Position numbers and translations under genes: made by a program
In this document: piece by piece, positions 16,789 through 25,532 of the stretch
How positions within the stretch are numbered: position 1 is the first letter of the stretch
Layout: the number at the start of each line of letters is the position of its first letter
The notes under the pieces: model-generated
Seen by the model: only the letters and a program-made list of their open reading frames with translations
Database searches by the model: none
Told to the model about the DNA's origin: nothing
Assembly (NCBI RefSeq): GCF_900130015.1
Contig: NZ_FQXS01000005.1
Span: forward strand, 1-64,000
Direction of reading: 5' to 3'
DNA length: 64,000 nt
Source of the DNA: Desulfofustis glycolicus DSM 9705
GTDB taxonomy: Bacteria > Desulfobacterota > Desulfobulbia > Desulfobulbales > Desulfocapsaceae

Positions 16789-17349
16789 TCAGGCGGCGCG
16801 GTGCTGTCGCTGCCCGGACTGGTCTTTACGATAATTGCTGAGTACGTTGGACAACATATCGGGGAGATCGTTTTTCTGTCGGGAACTGCGACGCAACTGT
16901 TTCAATGTCTTGTCCAGGGTGAGCACCTCGCCGAGGAAGATATGCCGCAGGATCAGAGAAATGAGCCTGGTAATGGTGGTCAGATTGGAGATCCTCGACT
17001 GCAGATGTTGATCGCGATCGAAGGCCGTTGACGCAAAGATCTCGACCGGATCGCCTTCCATCTCGCTGATCGAAACATACCAGGTATTTTGCTCCCGGTC
17101 GCGGGTCCGATACCTGACGGCGTCAAGTACATCGGGCAGTTCCCTGGATGATCCGTGAGCTGCGCCGCAACGGATGGCCGGATCGCCGGTGCCGGTCAGC
17201 GTGCATAAATGGTTGAGCAGATTCGGCTTGCTGGCGAGGATGTCGACGATGACCAGGCAGTCGGCGCAGAATTCATTGCCGTCCCGCTCGACCAGGACAT
17301 CAGTTTTTCCACAGCCATCACACAGTTCTGTATCGGTCGTCTTTTTCAT
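16789..17349 (-). CDS. zinc-ribbon plus TSCPD-like (NrdJ C-terminal-like) protein
   Basis: A 186-residue protein in two parts. The first 35 residues are a treble-clef-like zinc ribbon (CDGCGK then CADC). Residues about 80-160 resemble the TSCPD domain at the end of class II ribonucleotide reductase (NrdJ) and of stand-alone TSCPD proteins: WYVSISEMEGDPVEIFA, then a helix ITRLISLILRH and a final TLDKTLKQL. In NrdJ this part binds near the active-site tail and is needed for thiol regeneration; stand-alone proteins are little studied. No reductase gene is next to it. The ATG at 17349 overlaps aat by 32 bases, which suggests coupling. The C-terminus is strongly basic. Confidence 0.6.
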   Translation of the reverse strand: MKKTTDTELCDGCGKTDVLVERDGNEFCADCLVIVDILASKPNLLNHLCTLTGTGDPAIRCGAAHGSSRELPDVLDAVRYRTRDREQNTWYVSISEMEGDPVEIFASTAFDRDQHLQSRISNLTTITRLISLILRHIFLGEVLTLDKTLKQLRRSSRQKNDLPDMLSNVLSNYRKDQSGQRQHRAA

Positions 17350-18025
17350 GTGGCCAGTTATTATCCGGGGTTAAGGTTGTAATCAAACGGTCGAGTAGTG
17401 CCTGAAAAAAATCTCCGGATATCTCGCAGGCGCCGAGTCGGACCAGGTGAGCAGTGGTCATCTGGCAATCAATCAGTCGATAGTCGTGTGCCTTGAGAAA
17501 AGAAACCAGGTGGATCAGGCAGAACTTGGAGGCATTGGATAGAGTCGAGAACATCGATTCACCAAAAAATACCTTCCCCAATGCGACACCGTAGAGGCCG
17601 CCGACCAGTCGCCCATTTTGCCAGCATTCCACCGAGTGACAATAACAACGCTCATGGAGTTCGCAATAGGCGTTGATCATCTCTATCGTGATCCAGGTTT
17701 CCTGATTTTCCTCCGTGCGTCTCCGGGCGCAAGCGGTAATCACCTGCTCGAAGTCCCGATTGATGGTACAGGTTGTCCCGGAGTTTCTCAGCGAGCGTTC
17801 CAGGCGTTTTGAAACCCGCAGCGATTCAGGGAAAAGTACCAACCTCGGAGAGGTGAACCACCAGAGAATCGGATCGCCTTCGGAGAACCAGGGAAAGATG
17901 CCGTGGCGGTACGCTGCGATCAACCTGGACGGTGACAGATCTCCGCCGATCGCCAATAAGCCATTGTTTTCAGCAAGGTCCGGGGGCGGGAAGACGATCC
18001 GATCTGTCAGCTGGAATACCGGCAT
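17318..18025 (-). CDS. aat: leucyl/phenylalanyl-tRNA-protein transferase
   Basis: Aat attaches Leu or Phe from charged tRNA to proteins with N-terminal Arg or Lys, marking them for ClpAP through the N-degron route. With the start at 18025 (MPVFQLTDR) the protein is 235 residues and aligns along E. coli Aat: NGLLAIGGDLSP, HGIFPWF, DPILWWF, VGGLYGVALGKVFFGESMF and LIDCQ are all present. The frame stays open upstream to 18067 (MMIDTRR), which has a fair ribosome site, so that start cannot be excluded. A promoter-like TTGACA/TACAGT pair overlaps this upstream piece. The next gene starts inside its 3' end. Confidence 0.93.
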   Translation of the reverse strand: MPVFQLTDRIVFPPPDLAENNGLLAIGGDLSPSRLIAAYRHGIFPWFSEGDPILWWFTSPRLVLFPESLRVSKRLERSLRNSGTTCTINRDFEQVITACARRRTEENQETWITIEMINAYCELHERCYCHSVECWQNGRLVGGLYGVALGKVFFGESMFSTLSNASKFCLIHLVSFLKAHDYRLIDCQMTTAHLVRLGACEISGDFFQALLDRLITTLTPDNNWPHEKDDRYRTV

Positions 18026-18030
18026 AGGCG

Positions 18031-18060
18031 ACTGTACAACAGGCGCCCGGCGGGTGTCAA
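18031..18060 (-). promoter_or_regulatory. promoter-like sequence immediately before aat
   Basis: On the minus strand TTGACA (18055-18060), 18 bases and TACAGT (18031-18036). Transcription would start at or within a few bases of the ATG at 18025, which would make the message leaderless. If translation instead begins at 18067, this pair would be inside the gene. Confidence 0.4.
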
Positions 18061-18082
18061 TCATCAATGCGACACCACCTTC

Positions 18083-18382
18083 TTAACGGTTAGCGACCGG
18101 TGGATCGATCCTGACGTATCCTGCCAAGCGCGGAGGATCCCGCTGCCGCCGACGGCGATAATCCATTGAACATCTGTGATAATCGCTTGCTTCACGCACT
18201 CTTTGTGTTACATAATTGGAGCAGATAATACCTGCCGGGGCCGATGTGCCGGCCGTCATTGTGCGCCAACGGCCACGGGCGCCCGGGGCTGCCGGTGTGG
18301 ACAGGGGCTTGTCGAGTCGACAGACGACCCTGTCGGGTAGCACTGTCCAGTCTTCGCTTATAATTTTCGATACCTTAAAGAT
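18083..18382. other. divergent intergenic region between aat and the DamX-like gene
   Basis: No gene I can support. On the plus strand TTGCTT (about 18187) and TACATA (about 18209) make a weak promoter, and a TATAAT (18359-18364) lies just before the DamX-like start without a good -35. An open frame on the minus strand (18083-18748) is the shadow of the DamX-like gene. Confidence 0.4.
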
Positions 18383-20611
18383 ATGCCAGATCATCAAGCG
18401 CCGTTTACTCGCCAACCATTTCAAAATACCGTTGACACAACATTTTTTTTCTCCGGTGGTGGAAGGCGGGAGGTTGTCGATGAAATCAAAAGCGCCCTGC
18501 TGGGCGGCATCAGCCTGATCACGCTGGTTGGGCCGGATGGGAGCGGCAAAACGATGATCTGTCGGATGGTGGAAAAAGAGTTGCCAGCCGGTCTGATATC
18601 CGTGTTTCTGCCGCGGGCAGTTGAGTCGTTCAGCGACATGGTTGACATTGTCGGTCGCGAGGTGATCGGCGACACCGAGCCCCTCGATGACCGCTCGACC
18701 GGAGAGATGTTGCAGGCCATTGGCGACTCTCTGCGTACACGTGGTCAACGGCTGGTGATAGTCTTTGAAGAAGCGGAAAAGATTTATCTGGCTACACTTG
18801 AGAGAATCAGGAGGATGCTTGATCGGGTCAATGGTGACGGTCTGCTACTGCATCTTCTTTTATCGGGCCGGCCGGCGCTTTCCGAAAGCCTCGAGCAGCT
18901 TGGCATTGTCGCTTTTCAGGAAGTCGACGAACGGAACCTGCTGCTCGACGATCTCGACCGGGAAGCCACACAGGCTTACCTGGATCAGAGCCTGCGCATT
19001 GCCACCGACGATAAGAGCCGTGTCATTCCAGCCGACATTGGGGCGGGGATTCATGCGGCGTCTCTCGGCAATTTTCGCATTATCAACCAATTAGCCAACG
19101 AATATCTGCAGTCGGAGCAGCAGCAGGAGCCATTTCTTGTTTTGCTGGATACGATGCATGCTGCCAATGCTCGACGCGCCGGCGGCAGGGAGCGCCGTTC
19201 TCGGGCTGTTCACGGCATGCCGAAAGTCGATCTCGACTTTCTCACCCTGCCGAAAATCGAGGGCAAGTGGCTGTGGACCGGTGGTGCTCTGGCGGCCGTG
19301 CTGGTGGCCGTGCTTTTCCTGGTGGTGCGTTCACCGGAAGACGTTGAACCGCAACCCGATCAATCGGATGTGCCGATCATCGAGTTACGTGCGGTTGAAC
19401 CGCTGGCCGATGAGTCGGCAGTGGTCCCGGTGGAACCGGCGGTGGACGAGGAAAAAGGGGTGCCCTACGGAGCCGACGACGTTGTCGTCTCTCCCGCAGC
19501 CGATACGCCGCAAAGCGAAGACGAGATGACAGCGGCGCGACGGGATATCCCCCCGATTTCGGTCGATGAGCCGCCTGTCGACAGCCCGTTGGCACTTGCG
19601 CCGCCGGCTGGCGTCGATGATGGTGAAAAGGACGCGACAATGGCCGCGAAACCGACGGGTCGCTTGCCGGATGGTGGCAATCGCACCGCCGTGAGTCGTC
19701 CGGTGGCTGCCGAGGACCAGCCGGACGCGACCGAGCGGCCGGCAATCACCGGTGGACAGAAGACCGAAGAGCAGGTGGCCACCGTAACGAAACCACCATC
19801 CCCGGAGCCGGAACCTGTTGCCGAGACGGTGGCGGAGCGGCCAACCCTTGTCGCTACCAGTGTCAAGAAGGTCCTGGCACCCGTTCAAACCGGTGCCGAC
19901 GAAGAGCTGCCGCAGAAGACGGTAGTAGCGGCACCGGCCGACTCTTCCAGGGACATGATGGCGGAGGCCAAAGACGATGACCCGGTCACGGCTGTCGAGC
20001 AGGTGCCCGGAAGAACACCAACAGAAAAGAAAGCGGTGATACAGCCGCCGCCGGTAACGATTTTCGACGAGGCTAAAAAGGAGGCAACAGCTGCCGCGAC
20101 AGTTAAAACGGAATTGCCTCCGGAGCGCCGTTCCATACCGGTTTTTGTACCGGAAGCTGAGCCGGCGGCAAACGATACGGTACCGGTGGTTGACAACGAA
20201 CGTCTAACGCCGGAAACGCAAACCGTACCGGCAGTTGAGACGGCTTCGCCCGGCCCGGCAACGCCCACTCGTGATTCCCTGTACAAGGAGCGGCTCGCGG
20301 CCGGGGCACGCTGGCTGGTGGGGGGAGGTTCCGGGCGATTCACCGTGCAATTGATGGTGTTGACCTCCGAACAGGCCGAAGAAAATCTGCAGCAGATGCT
20401 GGAAGACAAGGAGTACCGATCGGTTGCCGACAACCTGTTCGTGCTCAGACGGCTCGGTGATCCGCCGACCGTGATGCTCTATTTTGGAGAATACCGGACC
20501 TTTGCGGCGGCACAACAGGCGCGCAATACGCTTCCGGTATTTCTCCGAAAACATGATCCCTATCCGATCGCCGTCAATGCTGCCGTGGAGAAGACGCGAA
20601 TGCTGCCATAA
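18383..20611 (+). CDS. ExeA/DamX-like ATPase with transmembrane helix and SPOR domain
   Basis: A 742-residue membrane protein. The N-terminal cytoplasmic ATPase (about 20-270) has Walker A GPDGSGKT (about 50-57), a VFEEAEKI Walker B-like strand and a LLLSGRP sensor, as in ExeA/GspA ATPases. A single membrane helix (LWTGGALAAVLVAVLFLVV) lies near 299-317. A long linker rich in Pro, Ala, Glu and Val (about 320-640) crosses the periplasm, and the end (about 652-742, RFTVQLMVLTSEQA) is a SPOR domain, which binds denuded septal peptidoglycan. This plan equals that of E. coli DamX with an active ATPase, so a cell-division role is likely. The start at ATG 18383 follows AAAG only. The acyltransferase follows 75 bases downstream. 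Confidence 0.85.
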   Translation: MPDHQAPFTRQPFQNTVDTTFFFSGGGRREVVDEIKSALLGGISLITLVGPDGSGKTMICRMVEKELPAGLISVFLPRAVESFSDMVDIVGREVIGDTEPLDDRSTGEMLQAIGDSLRTRGQRLVIVFEEAEKIYLATLERIRRMLDRVNGDGLLLHLLLSGRPALSESLEQLGIVAFQEVDERNLLLDDLDREATQAYLDQSLRIATDDKSRVIPADIGAGIHAASLGNFRIINQLANEYLQSEQQQEPFLVLLDTMHAANARRAGGRERRSRAVHGMPKVDLDFLTLPKIEGKWLWTGGALAAVLVAVLFLVVRSPEDVEPQPDQSDVPIIELRAVEPLADESAVVPVEPAVDEEKGVPYGADDVVVSPAADTPQSEDEMTAARRDIPPISVDEPPVDSPLALAPPAGVDDGEKDATMAAKPTGRLPDGGNRTAVSRPVAAEDQPDATERPAITGGQKTEEQVATVTKPPSPEPEPVAETVAERPTLVATSVKKVLAPVQTGADEELPQKTVVAAPADSSRDMMAEAKDDDPVTAVEQVPGRTPTEKKAVIQPPPVTIFDEAKKEATAAATVKTELPPERRSIPVFVPEAEPAANDTVPVVDNERLTPETQTVPAVETASPGPATPTRDSLYKERLAAGARWLVGGGSGRFTVQLMVLTSEQAEENLQQMLEDKEYRSVADNLFVLRRLGDPPTVMLYFGEYRTFAAAQQARNTLPVFLRKHDPYPIAVNAAVEKTRMLP

Positions 20612-20686
20612 CCCGGAGAATATGCCATGTCCCGGTGAAAATGGTCGGCAGTTTCCGGGCTATAAAAGTACGTCCTGTAATTTTTT

Positions 20687-21472
20687 ATGAAAAATATTAC
20701 ATCCGACAATACGACTTATGTTACCAGACCGGCACGAACCGCGGTGGTGCCGAGCCTGTTTCCTTCTCTCTGGTTTTATGCCGGATTCCTTGCCATTGTT
20801 TGGCGAGCGGCACGGCTGGTGAAACAAGGCGGTTACGACACGACGGCCTGGCAGGCCAGCAGTATCGATGTCCTGCGTCGGCTTGAACAGGCTGGCATCA
20901 GGGTGAAGGTAAGTGGTCTGGACCAGGTTCAGATGGCGCCATGGCCGGTGGTCTTTATCGGCAATCACCTGAGCGTCATGGAAACGGTCCTTCTGCCGTC
21001 CCTGCTGCTGCCCTATGGACCGATCACCTATGTGATCAAGCAGAGTCTGCTTGAAGTTCCGGTATTCAACCATGTCATGAAGTCCTGCCGTCCTATAGCG
21101 GTTACCAGGACCAACCCGCGCAACGATCTGAAAACTGTGCTGGAGGAGGGAGGCAAGCGTCTGAACGAGGGAATCTCGGTCATCATTTTCCCCCAGACGA
21201 CGAGAGCTGCTTTCCAGCCCGAGCAGTTCAGCTCGATCGGTGTTAAACTGGCCCGCAAGGCCGGCGTCCCGATTGTTCCCATTGCCTTGGTAACCGATGC
21301 CTGGGGAAATGGCCGCTGGCTCAAAGACTTTGGCCGGATTCAGCCGGCGCGCCCGGTCCGTTTTGCCTTCGGCCAACCGATGACCGTGGCCGGTAAGGGT
21401 ACCGAAGAACATCAGGAAGTGATCTCTTTTGTCGCCCAGCACCTCAAGCAGTGGCGGCTGGCCGAGAAATGA
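20687..21472 (+). CDS. 1-acylglycerol-3-phosphate acyltransferase-like (PlsC family)
   Basis: A 261-residue member of the PlsC/lysophospholipid acyltransferase superfamily, expected to move acyl groups to a lysolipid at the inner membrane. A hydrophobic helix (SLWFYAGFLAIVWRAA) near residues 26-41 anchors it. The catalytic block reads GNHLSVMET: the His is kept, but the partner of the H-x4-D dyad is Glu. The substrate-binding motif, usually FPEGTR, is FPQTTR. Both changes occur together, pointing to a divergent branch with perhaps a different acceptor. RPIAVTR keeps the third motif. No strong ribosome site precedes ATG 20687. Confidence 0.8.
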   Translation: MKNITSDNTTYVTRPARTAVVPSLFPSLWFYAGFLAIVWRAARLVKQGGYDTTAWQASSIDVLRRLEQAGIRVKVSGLDQVQMAPWPVVFIGNHLSVMETVLLPSLLLPYGPITYVIKQSLLEVPVFNHVMKSCRPIAVTRTNPRNDLKTVLEEGGKRLNEGISVIIFPQTTRAAFQPEQFSSIGVKLARKAGVPIVPIALVTDAWGNGRWLKDFGRIQPARPVRFAFGQPMTVAGKGTEEHQEVISFVAQHLKQWRLAEK

Positions 21473-21528
21473 CGGGGCCACTATCAGCCAACGACTGGAC
21501 AAGCTTTAACCCTCTCCCGCGCACTAAA

Positions 21529-22494
21529 CTAATCAACGCCCTCATGGGGAGAGATGATGCCGAGGTGTTGCAGTAACGTGCCGATATCTCGTCGGTCCAG
21601 TCGCTGCAGGCCGACCCGTTTCGCCGTCGCCATTGCCCGGGCATACTGATCGGCGGCGAGCGGGCCGGCAAGGTCCGGCTCGTTGAAGGCCGTGCCGCAG
21701 GGACGGTACTGGTCCATGATGTTGACATAGGTAGCCGTTCCTATCTCTGCGGCGATAAAGGCAAGAATTGCGTCGGTTTCTTCGAGACCTCCCGGCATCA
21801 GCAGGTGCCGGACGAGAAGGCCGCGAACGGCATGCCCCTGCTCGTTGATCACCAGGTCGCCGACCTGTCGATGCATGATGGTCACGGCCTGCCTGGTGAT
21901 TTCCGGATAATCGGGTGCCTGCAGGAAGCGCTGAGCCCTGGTGCGGTCCCAGAACTTAAAGTCGGGCAGGTAGATATCGACAATCCCGGTAAGCAGGGCC
22001 AACGACTGCGGGGACTCGTAGCCGCTGCAATTATAGACCAGCGGTATCCGCAGCCCTGCCTCCAGGGCGATCGGCAGTGCTTCGAGCAGCTGCGGCAGAA
22101 CATGGCTGGGGGTGACGACGTTGATATTGTGACAGCCTTGGTGCTGCAGCTCAAGCATGATTGCCGCCAGATCGGCATTGTCTACTTCTGTGGCGGTTTC
22201 CCGATAATGGCTGATAGCGTAATTCTGGCAAAAGCAGCAGCGCAGGTTGCAGGAAGCAAAAAAGATAGTGCCTGAACCGTTACTGCCCGACAGCGGGTGT
22301 TCTTCTCCATGATGTGGACCGTAGCTGGACACACGGGCCATCCTGCCGGTGGCGCAGAATCCCCGCTCGTCCTCCAGCCGGTTGACCCGGCAACGGCGCG
22401 GACAGAGCTGACAGTGGCCGAGGGTCTGGACGGCACGGGCAACTCGCTGGGCGAGACGGCCGGAAGAGAGAAGATGGTGGCTGACTGGTTTCAT
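21529..22494 (-). CDS. radical SAM protein, PflA-like (COG1313)
   Basis: A 321-residue radical SAM enzyme. The 4Fe-4S signature is CNLRCCFCQNY (about residues 83-93; C-x3-C-x2-C) followed by a TIM-barrel pattern (NINVVTPSHVL, YNCSGYES, YLPDFKF). Extra cysteines near the N-terminus (CQLCPRRCRVNR, then GFCATG) resemble the auxiliary segment of the pyruvate formate-lyase-activase-like COG1313 group, whose substrates are mostly unknown. It carries no neighbouring glycyl radical enzyme. It stands alone between the convergent acyltransferase and the divergent hybrid kinase, with 278 bases upstream. Confidence 0.85.
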   Translation of the reverse strand: MKPVSHHLLSSGRLAQRVARAVQTLGHCQLCPRRCRVNRLEDERGFCATGRMARVSSYGPHHGEEHPLSGSNGSGTIFFASCNLRCCFCQNYAISHYRETATEVDNADLAAIMLELQHQGCHNINVVTPSHVLPQLLEALPIALEAGLRIPLVYNCSGYESPQSLALLTGIVDIYLPDFKFWDRTRAQRFLQAPDYPEITRQAVTIMHRQVGDLVINEQGHAVRGLLVRHLLMPGGLEETDAILAFIAAEIGTATYVNIMDQYRPCGTAFNEPDLAGPLAADQYARAMATAKRVGLQRLDRRDIGTLLQHLGIISPHEGVD

Positions 22495-22772
22495 AGGTGC
22501 GCTGGTTGCCGGTTCCCGACATGCTTGGGTGGGTGATGGCTGATCGTCGTTGGCCGCAGAGTGCAGGATAACTCATCGGCGAAACACTGTCCATGGTCTC
22601 GCTGTGCGCGGCCATCCCGGCGCCTGCAGGTGGTTTTCCGGAGTTGGAAAATCTGGTATCTCTTTCTCCGGTAATTTGCTAGACTGACCATGCTTTCGGT
22701 GGACCGGCGTTATCATACCGGTCAGACAGCCGGTATTGCGGTACTCAATTCTTTCCTCGCGCGGATGATCTG

Positions 22773-25532
22773 GTGAAGTCGACATTTCTCAATGATGTGC
22801 CGATTCAGCGCAAAATGACCCTGCTCAGCTTGGCCAGCACCGGGACGGCGCTCATTCTGTTTCTGGCCTTGACCGTTTTTTTCCAGATCAGGATTCTGCA
22901 AGGGGCTATGGCCGATCATCTCGAAGTGCTTGCCGAAGCAGTGAGCCGTGTCGGCCCGGACCAGCCGGATCTGCAGACCTGGAATCACGCGGGAGACTTG
23001 CTCGCGGCTCTGGAGGTGGATGAAGATATAGAGGTTGCCGCGATCTTCGATCAAGACCAGGCAGTCGCTGCAGCCTTCAGCCGGAATAGTCAACGGCTGG
23101 GCGAGCTGCCGCCGACGGAGGAGCTGGCCGGTCAAGGAGCCCGGCTGACCAGGGCGGACGGCGTTTTCAAACTGCACATTTATCACCCCGTTATCCGTGA
23201 TGGTGAGCAGGTTGCCGGTATCGTCCTGGTAGCCAGTATGCGCAGGGTTCAGAGGCAGGTTATTCTCACGGCGCTGATGATGGCTGGCGGTGTCGGTCTT
23301 TTTCTCGTCATCACCCATTTTGCCGCTCGCCGGTTGCAGCATTCAATCACCGAGCCGGTTTCCCGTTTGGCTGTAACTGCCAGGCGTATCGCTGAACTCG
23401 GTGATTATTCGGTTCGGGTCGAACGAGCCGGCCGGGACGAGATCGGCGGCTTGATCGAACATTTCAATTCCATGCTCGATGCTATCCAGGTCAGGGACAG
23501 TGAACTACACCAGCATCGCCATAATCTGGAGTTGATCGTTGAAGAGCGCACCGAAGAGCTGCGTCGGCGAAGGGATGAGGCCCTCGCCGCCTCCCAGGCG
23601 AAGACTGAATTCCTGGCCAATATGAGCCATGAGATCAGGACACCGATGAACGGGGTCATCGGTGTCCTGTCACTGCTCAATGATGCGCCGCTGACCGGTG
23701 AGTATCGGCGCCTTCTCGAAACGGCCGAGCGTTCCGCCGATGCACTGATGCATATCATTAACGACATTCTTGATTTTTCCAAGATCGACGCGGGCATGGT
23801 CGAGTTCGAGTCGATTTCGTTCGATGTCTGTGAGCTAATCGAAGAGGTCGCGTCTCTCTATGTTGATGCCGTCGGCAACACCACTATCGACCTTATCTGC
23901 TACGTTCCGCCCGAGATTGTCTGCTCGGTCGAAGGGGATCCGACACGACTTCGACAGGTTTTGACCAACCTGGTCAGCAATGCGGTGAAGTTTACCCAGC
24001 AGGGCCAGGTTTTCCTTCGGGTTGAATCCATTGAACTGGTCGATCAGAAACAATTGCTGCGATTCGTGGTCAGTGATACGGGGATTGGTATTCCTGACCA
24101 TCTGATGCCTCGCCTTTTCGAGAAATTCACTCAGGCGGACGGTTCCATTACCCGGCACTTTGGCGGTACCGGGCTTGGCCTGAGTGTCTGCAAGCAATTA
24201 GTCGAACTCCAAGGGGGAGATATTGGGGTAAGCTCGCGGGAGGGGGAAGGGGCCAAGTTCTGGTTTGTCTTGCAGTTCAAGACGAGCGGCGAATCGTTCC
24301 GACAGAAGATGCAGGCCGAGTTGAGCGGGCTCCGGATCCTGATCGTCGATGACAATGCCAGCAGCCGGATGGTTTTTGAATCTTACCTGAAGGCTGCCGG
24401 CGCCCAGGTCTCCAGTTGTGCCAGCGGGCAAGAGGTGCTGACCCGCTTCTTTCAGGATTCGGTCGGTGCCGCCGTGCCCGATGCCGTGTTGATCGATCGC
24501 CAGCTGGCCGATATTAATGGCGCCGATCTTGCCAGAATGATCAAAAACCATTGCCCGAAAAACATGCCGCGATTGGTGGCGATCGTTTCCGGTGCCGTGA
24601 ACGGTGAACAAATTCGGCAGGAGGGGTTCCAGGCAGTCGTCCATCAGCCGGTTCGGCGCTGTCAGCTGCTTGATGCCATTTCCGGATGTGGGGTGGCCAA
24701 ACGCACGGAGGGAGTGACCGAGCAGGCAGTCAGAGCATGTCTTGCAGGCTCCGTCCTTCTGGTTGATGACGAGCCGATCAACCAGAAGGTGGCCAAGGCT
24801 ATTCTCGAGCGCTTCGGTCTCATGGTTCGGACTGCATCGCACGGTAAAGAGGCGATCGAGTTGGCCCGGCAATTCGACTTTGATGTTATTTTGATGGATA
24901 TCCAGATGCCGGAGATGAGCGGTTATGAGGCAACCGAATTCATCCGGGCTGGAGAGCTGGAGAGCCAGCGTCGACGAAGCCGTATTATCGCGATGACCGC
25001 AAATGCTATGAACAGCACAAAAATACGCTGTCTCCAATCAGGCATGGACGATTTTATCTCCAAACCGATTAAACCGGACATGCTGGCGGAGCGACTCCGG
25101 CCCTGGTTACCAGGCGGCTTCAAAGACGGGGAAGTCGGTGTGGATAGTGATGGCCGTCCTCCAGTGGAATCGCAGGTTGATACGGTTTGGGATCGGTGGC
25201 AGGCGCTACAGCTGGCAGACGGCGACGAGGACTTGTTGGCGGAACTGATTACCCTTTTTCTGCAGCGCCGTCAGCTTTTGCTGGATCGGATCGGTGCGGC
25301 GATCGAGGCGGGAGATCCGGCCCTGCTCGATGATGCGGCCCATGCCTTCAAAGGGGCTGTCAATCATTTTTGTGCTGAGCAGGTCCGTCGTCGGGCGTTG
25401 GCGCTGGAGAGCAAGGGGAAAAACGGTGATCTTGACGGTGCGGCGGAGATCTTTCAAGAGCTGGCGGCCGAATCGGAGCGTCTCGCCAATCATCTCGACC
25501 ACCGGCCGGAAGCCGTTTCCGCCCGTTCCTGA
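22773..25532 (+). CDS. hybrid sensor histidine kinase, BarA-like (HK-REC-REC-HPt)
   Basis: A 919-residue membrane sensor kinase. In order: membrane helix (about 15-38), a periplasmic sensor of about 120 residues, second helix (about 168-188), HAMP (about 190-245), a short coiled coil, HisKA with MSHEIRTPMNGVIG (phospho-acceptor His near 286), HATPase with the N, G1 and G2 boxes (LVSNAVKF, DTGIGI, GTGLGLSVC), receiver 1 (from about 523, LIVDDNASS, with the Asp in VLIDRQ), receiver 2 (from about 661, LLVDDEPIN, ILMDIQMPEMSG) and a C-terminal HPt with HAFKGAVNHF (His near 856). The internal phosphorelay is complete; the output regulator is not in the window. GTG start. It ends stop-to-stop against the GGDEF protein gene. 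Confidence 0.93.
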   Translation: MKSTFLNDVPIQRKMTLLSLASTGTALILFLALTVFFQIRILQGAMADHLEVLAEAVSRVGPDQPDLQTWNHAGDLLAALEVDEDIEVAAIFDQDQAVAAAFSRNSQRLGELPPTEELAGQGARLTRADGVFKLHIYHPVIRDGEQVAGIVLVASMRRVQRQVILTALMMAGGVGLFLVITHFAARRLQHSITEPVSRLAVTARRIAELGDYSVRVERAGRDEIGGLIEHFNSMLDAIQVRDSELHQHRHNLELIVEERTEELRRRRDEALAASQAKTEFLANMSHEIRTPMNGVIGVLSLLNDAPLTGEYRRLLETAERSADALMHIINDILDFSKIDAGMVEFESISFDVCELIEEVASLYVDAVGNTTIDLICYVPPEIVCSVEGDPTRLRQVLTNLVSNAVKFTQQGQVFLRVESIELVDQKQLLRFVVSDTGIGIPDHLMPRLFEKFTQADGSITRHFGGTGLGLSVCKQLVELQGGDIGVSSREGEGAKFWFVLQFKTSGESFRQKMQAELSGLRILIVDDNASSRMVFESYLKAAGAQVSSCASGQEVLTRFFQDSVGAAVPDAVLIDRQLADINGADLARMIKNHCPKNMPRLVAIVSGAVNGEQIRQEGFQAVVHQPVRRCQLLDAISGCGVAKRTEGVTEQAVRACLAGSVLLVDDEPINQKVAKAILERFGLMVRTASHGKEAIELARQFDFDVILMDIQMPEMSGYEATEFIRAGELESQRRRSRIIAMTANAMNSTKIRCLQSGMDDFISKPIKPDMLAERLRPWLPGGFKDGEVGVDSDGRPPVESQVDTVWDRWQALQLADGDEDLLAELITLFLQRRQLLLDRIGAAIEAGDPALLDDAAHAFKGAVNHFCAEQVRRRALALESKGKNGDLDGAAEIFQELAAESERLANHLDHRPEAVSARS

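Noticed and set aside
18083-18748. 221-codon open frame on the minus strand
   Set aside because: It overlaps the start of the DamX-like gene antisense, has no family pattern and no ribosome site.
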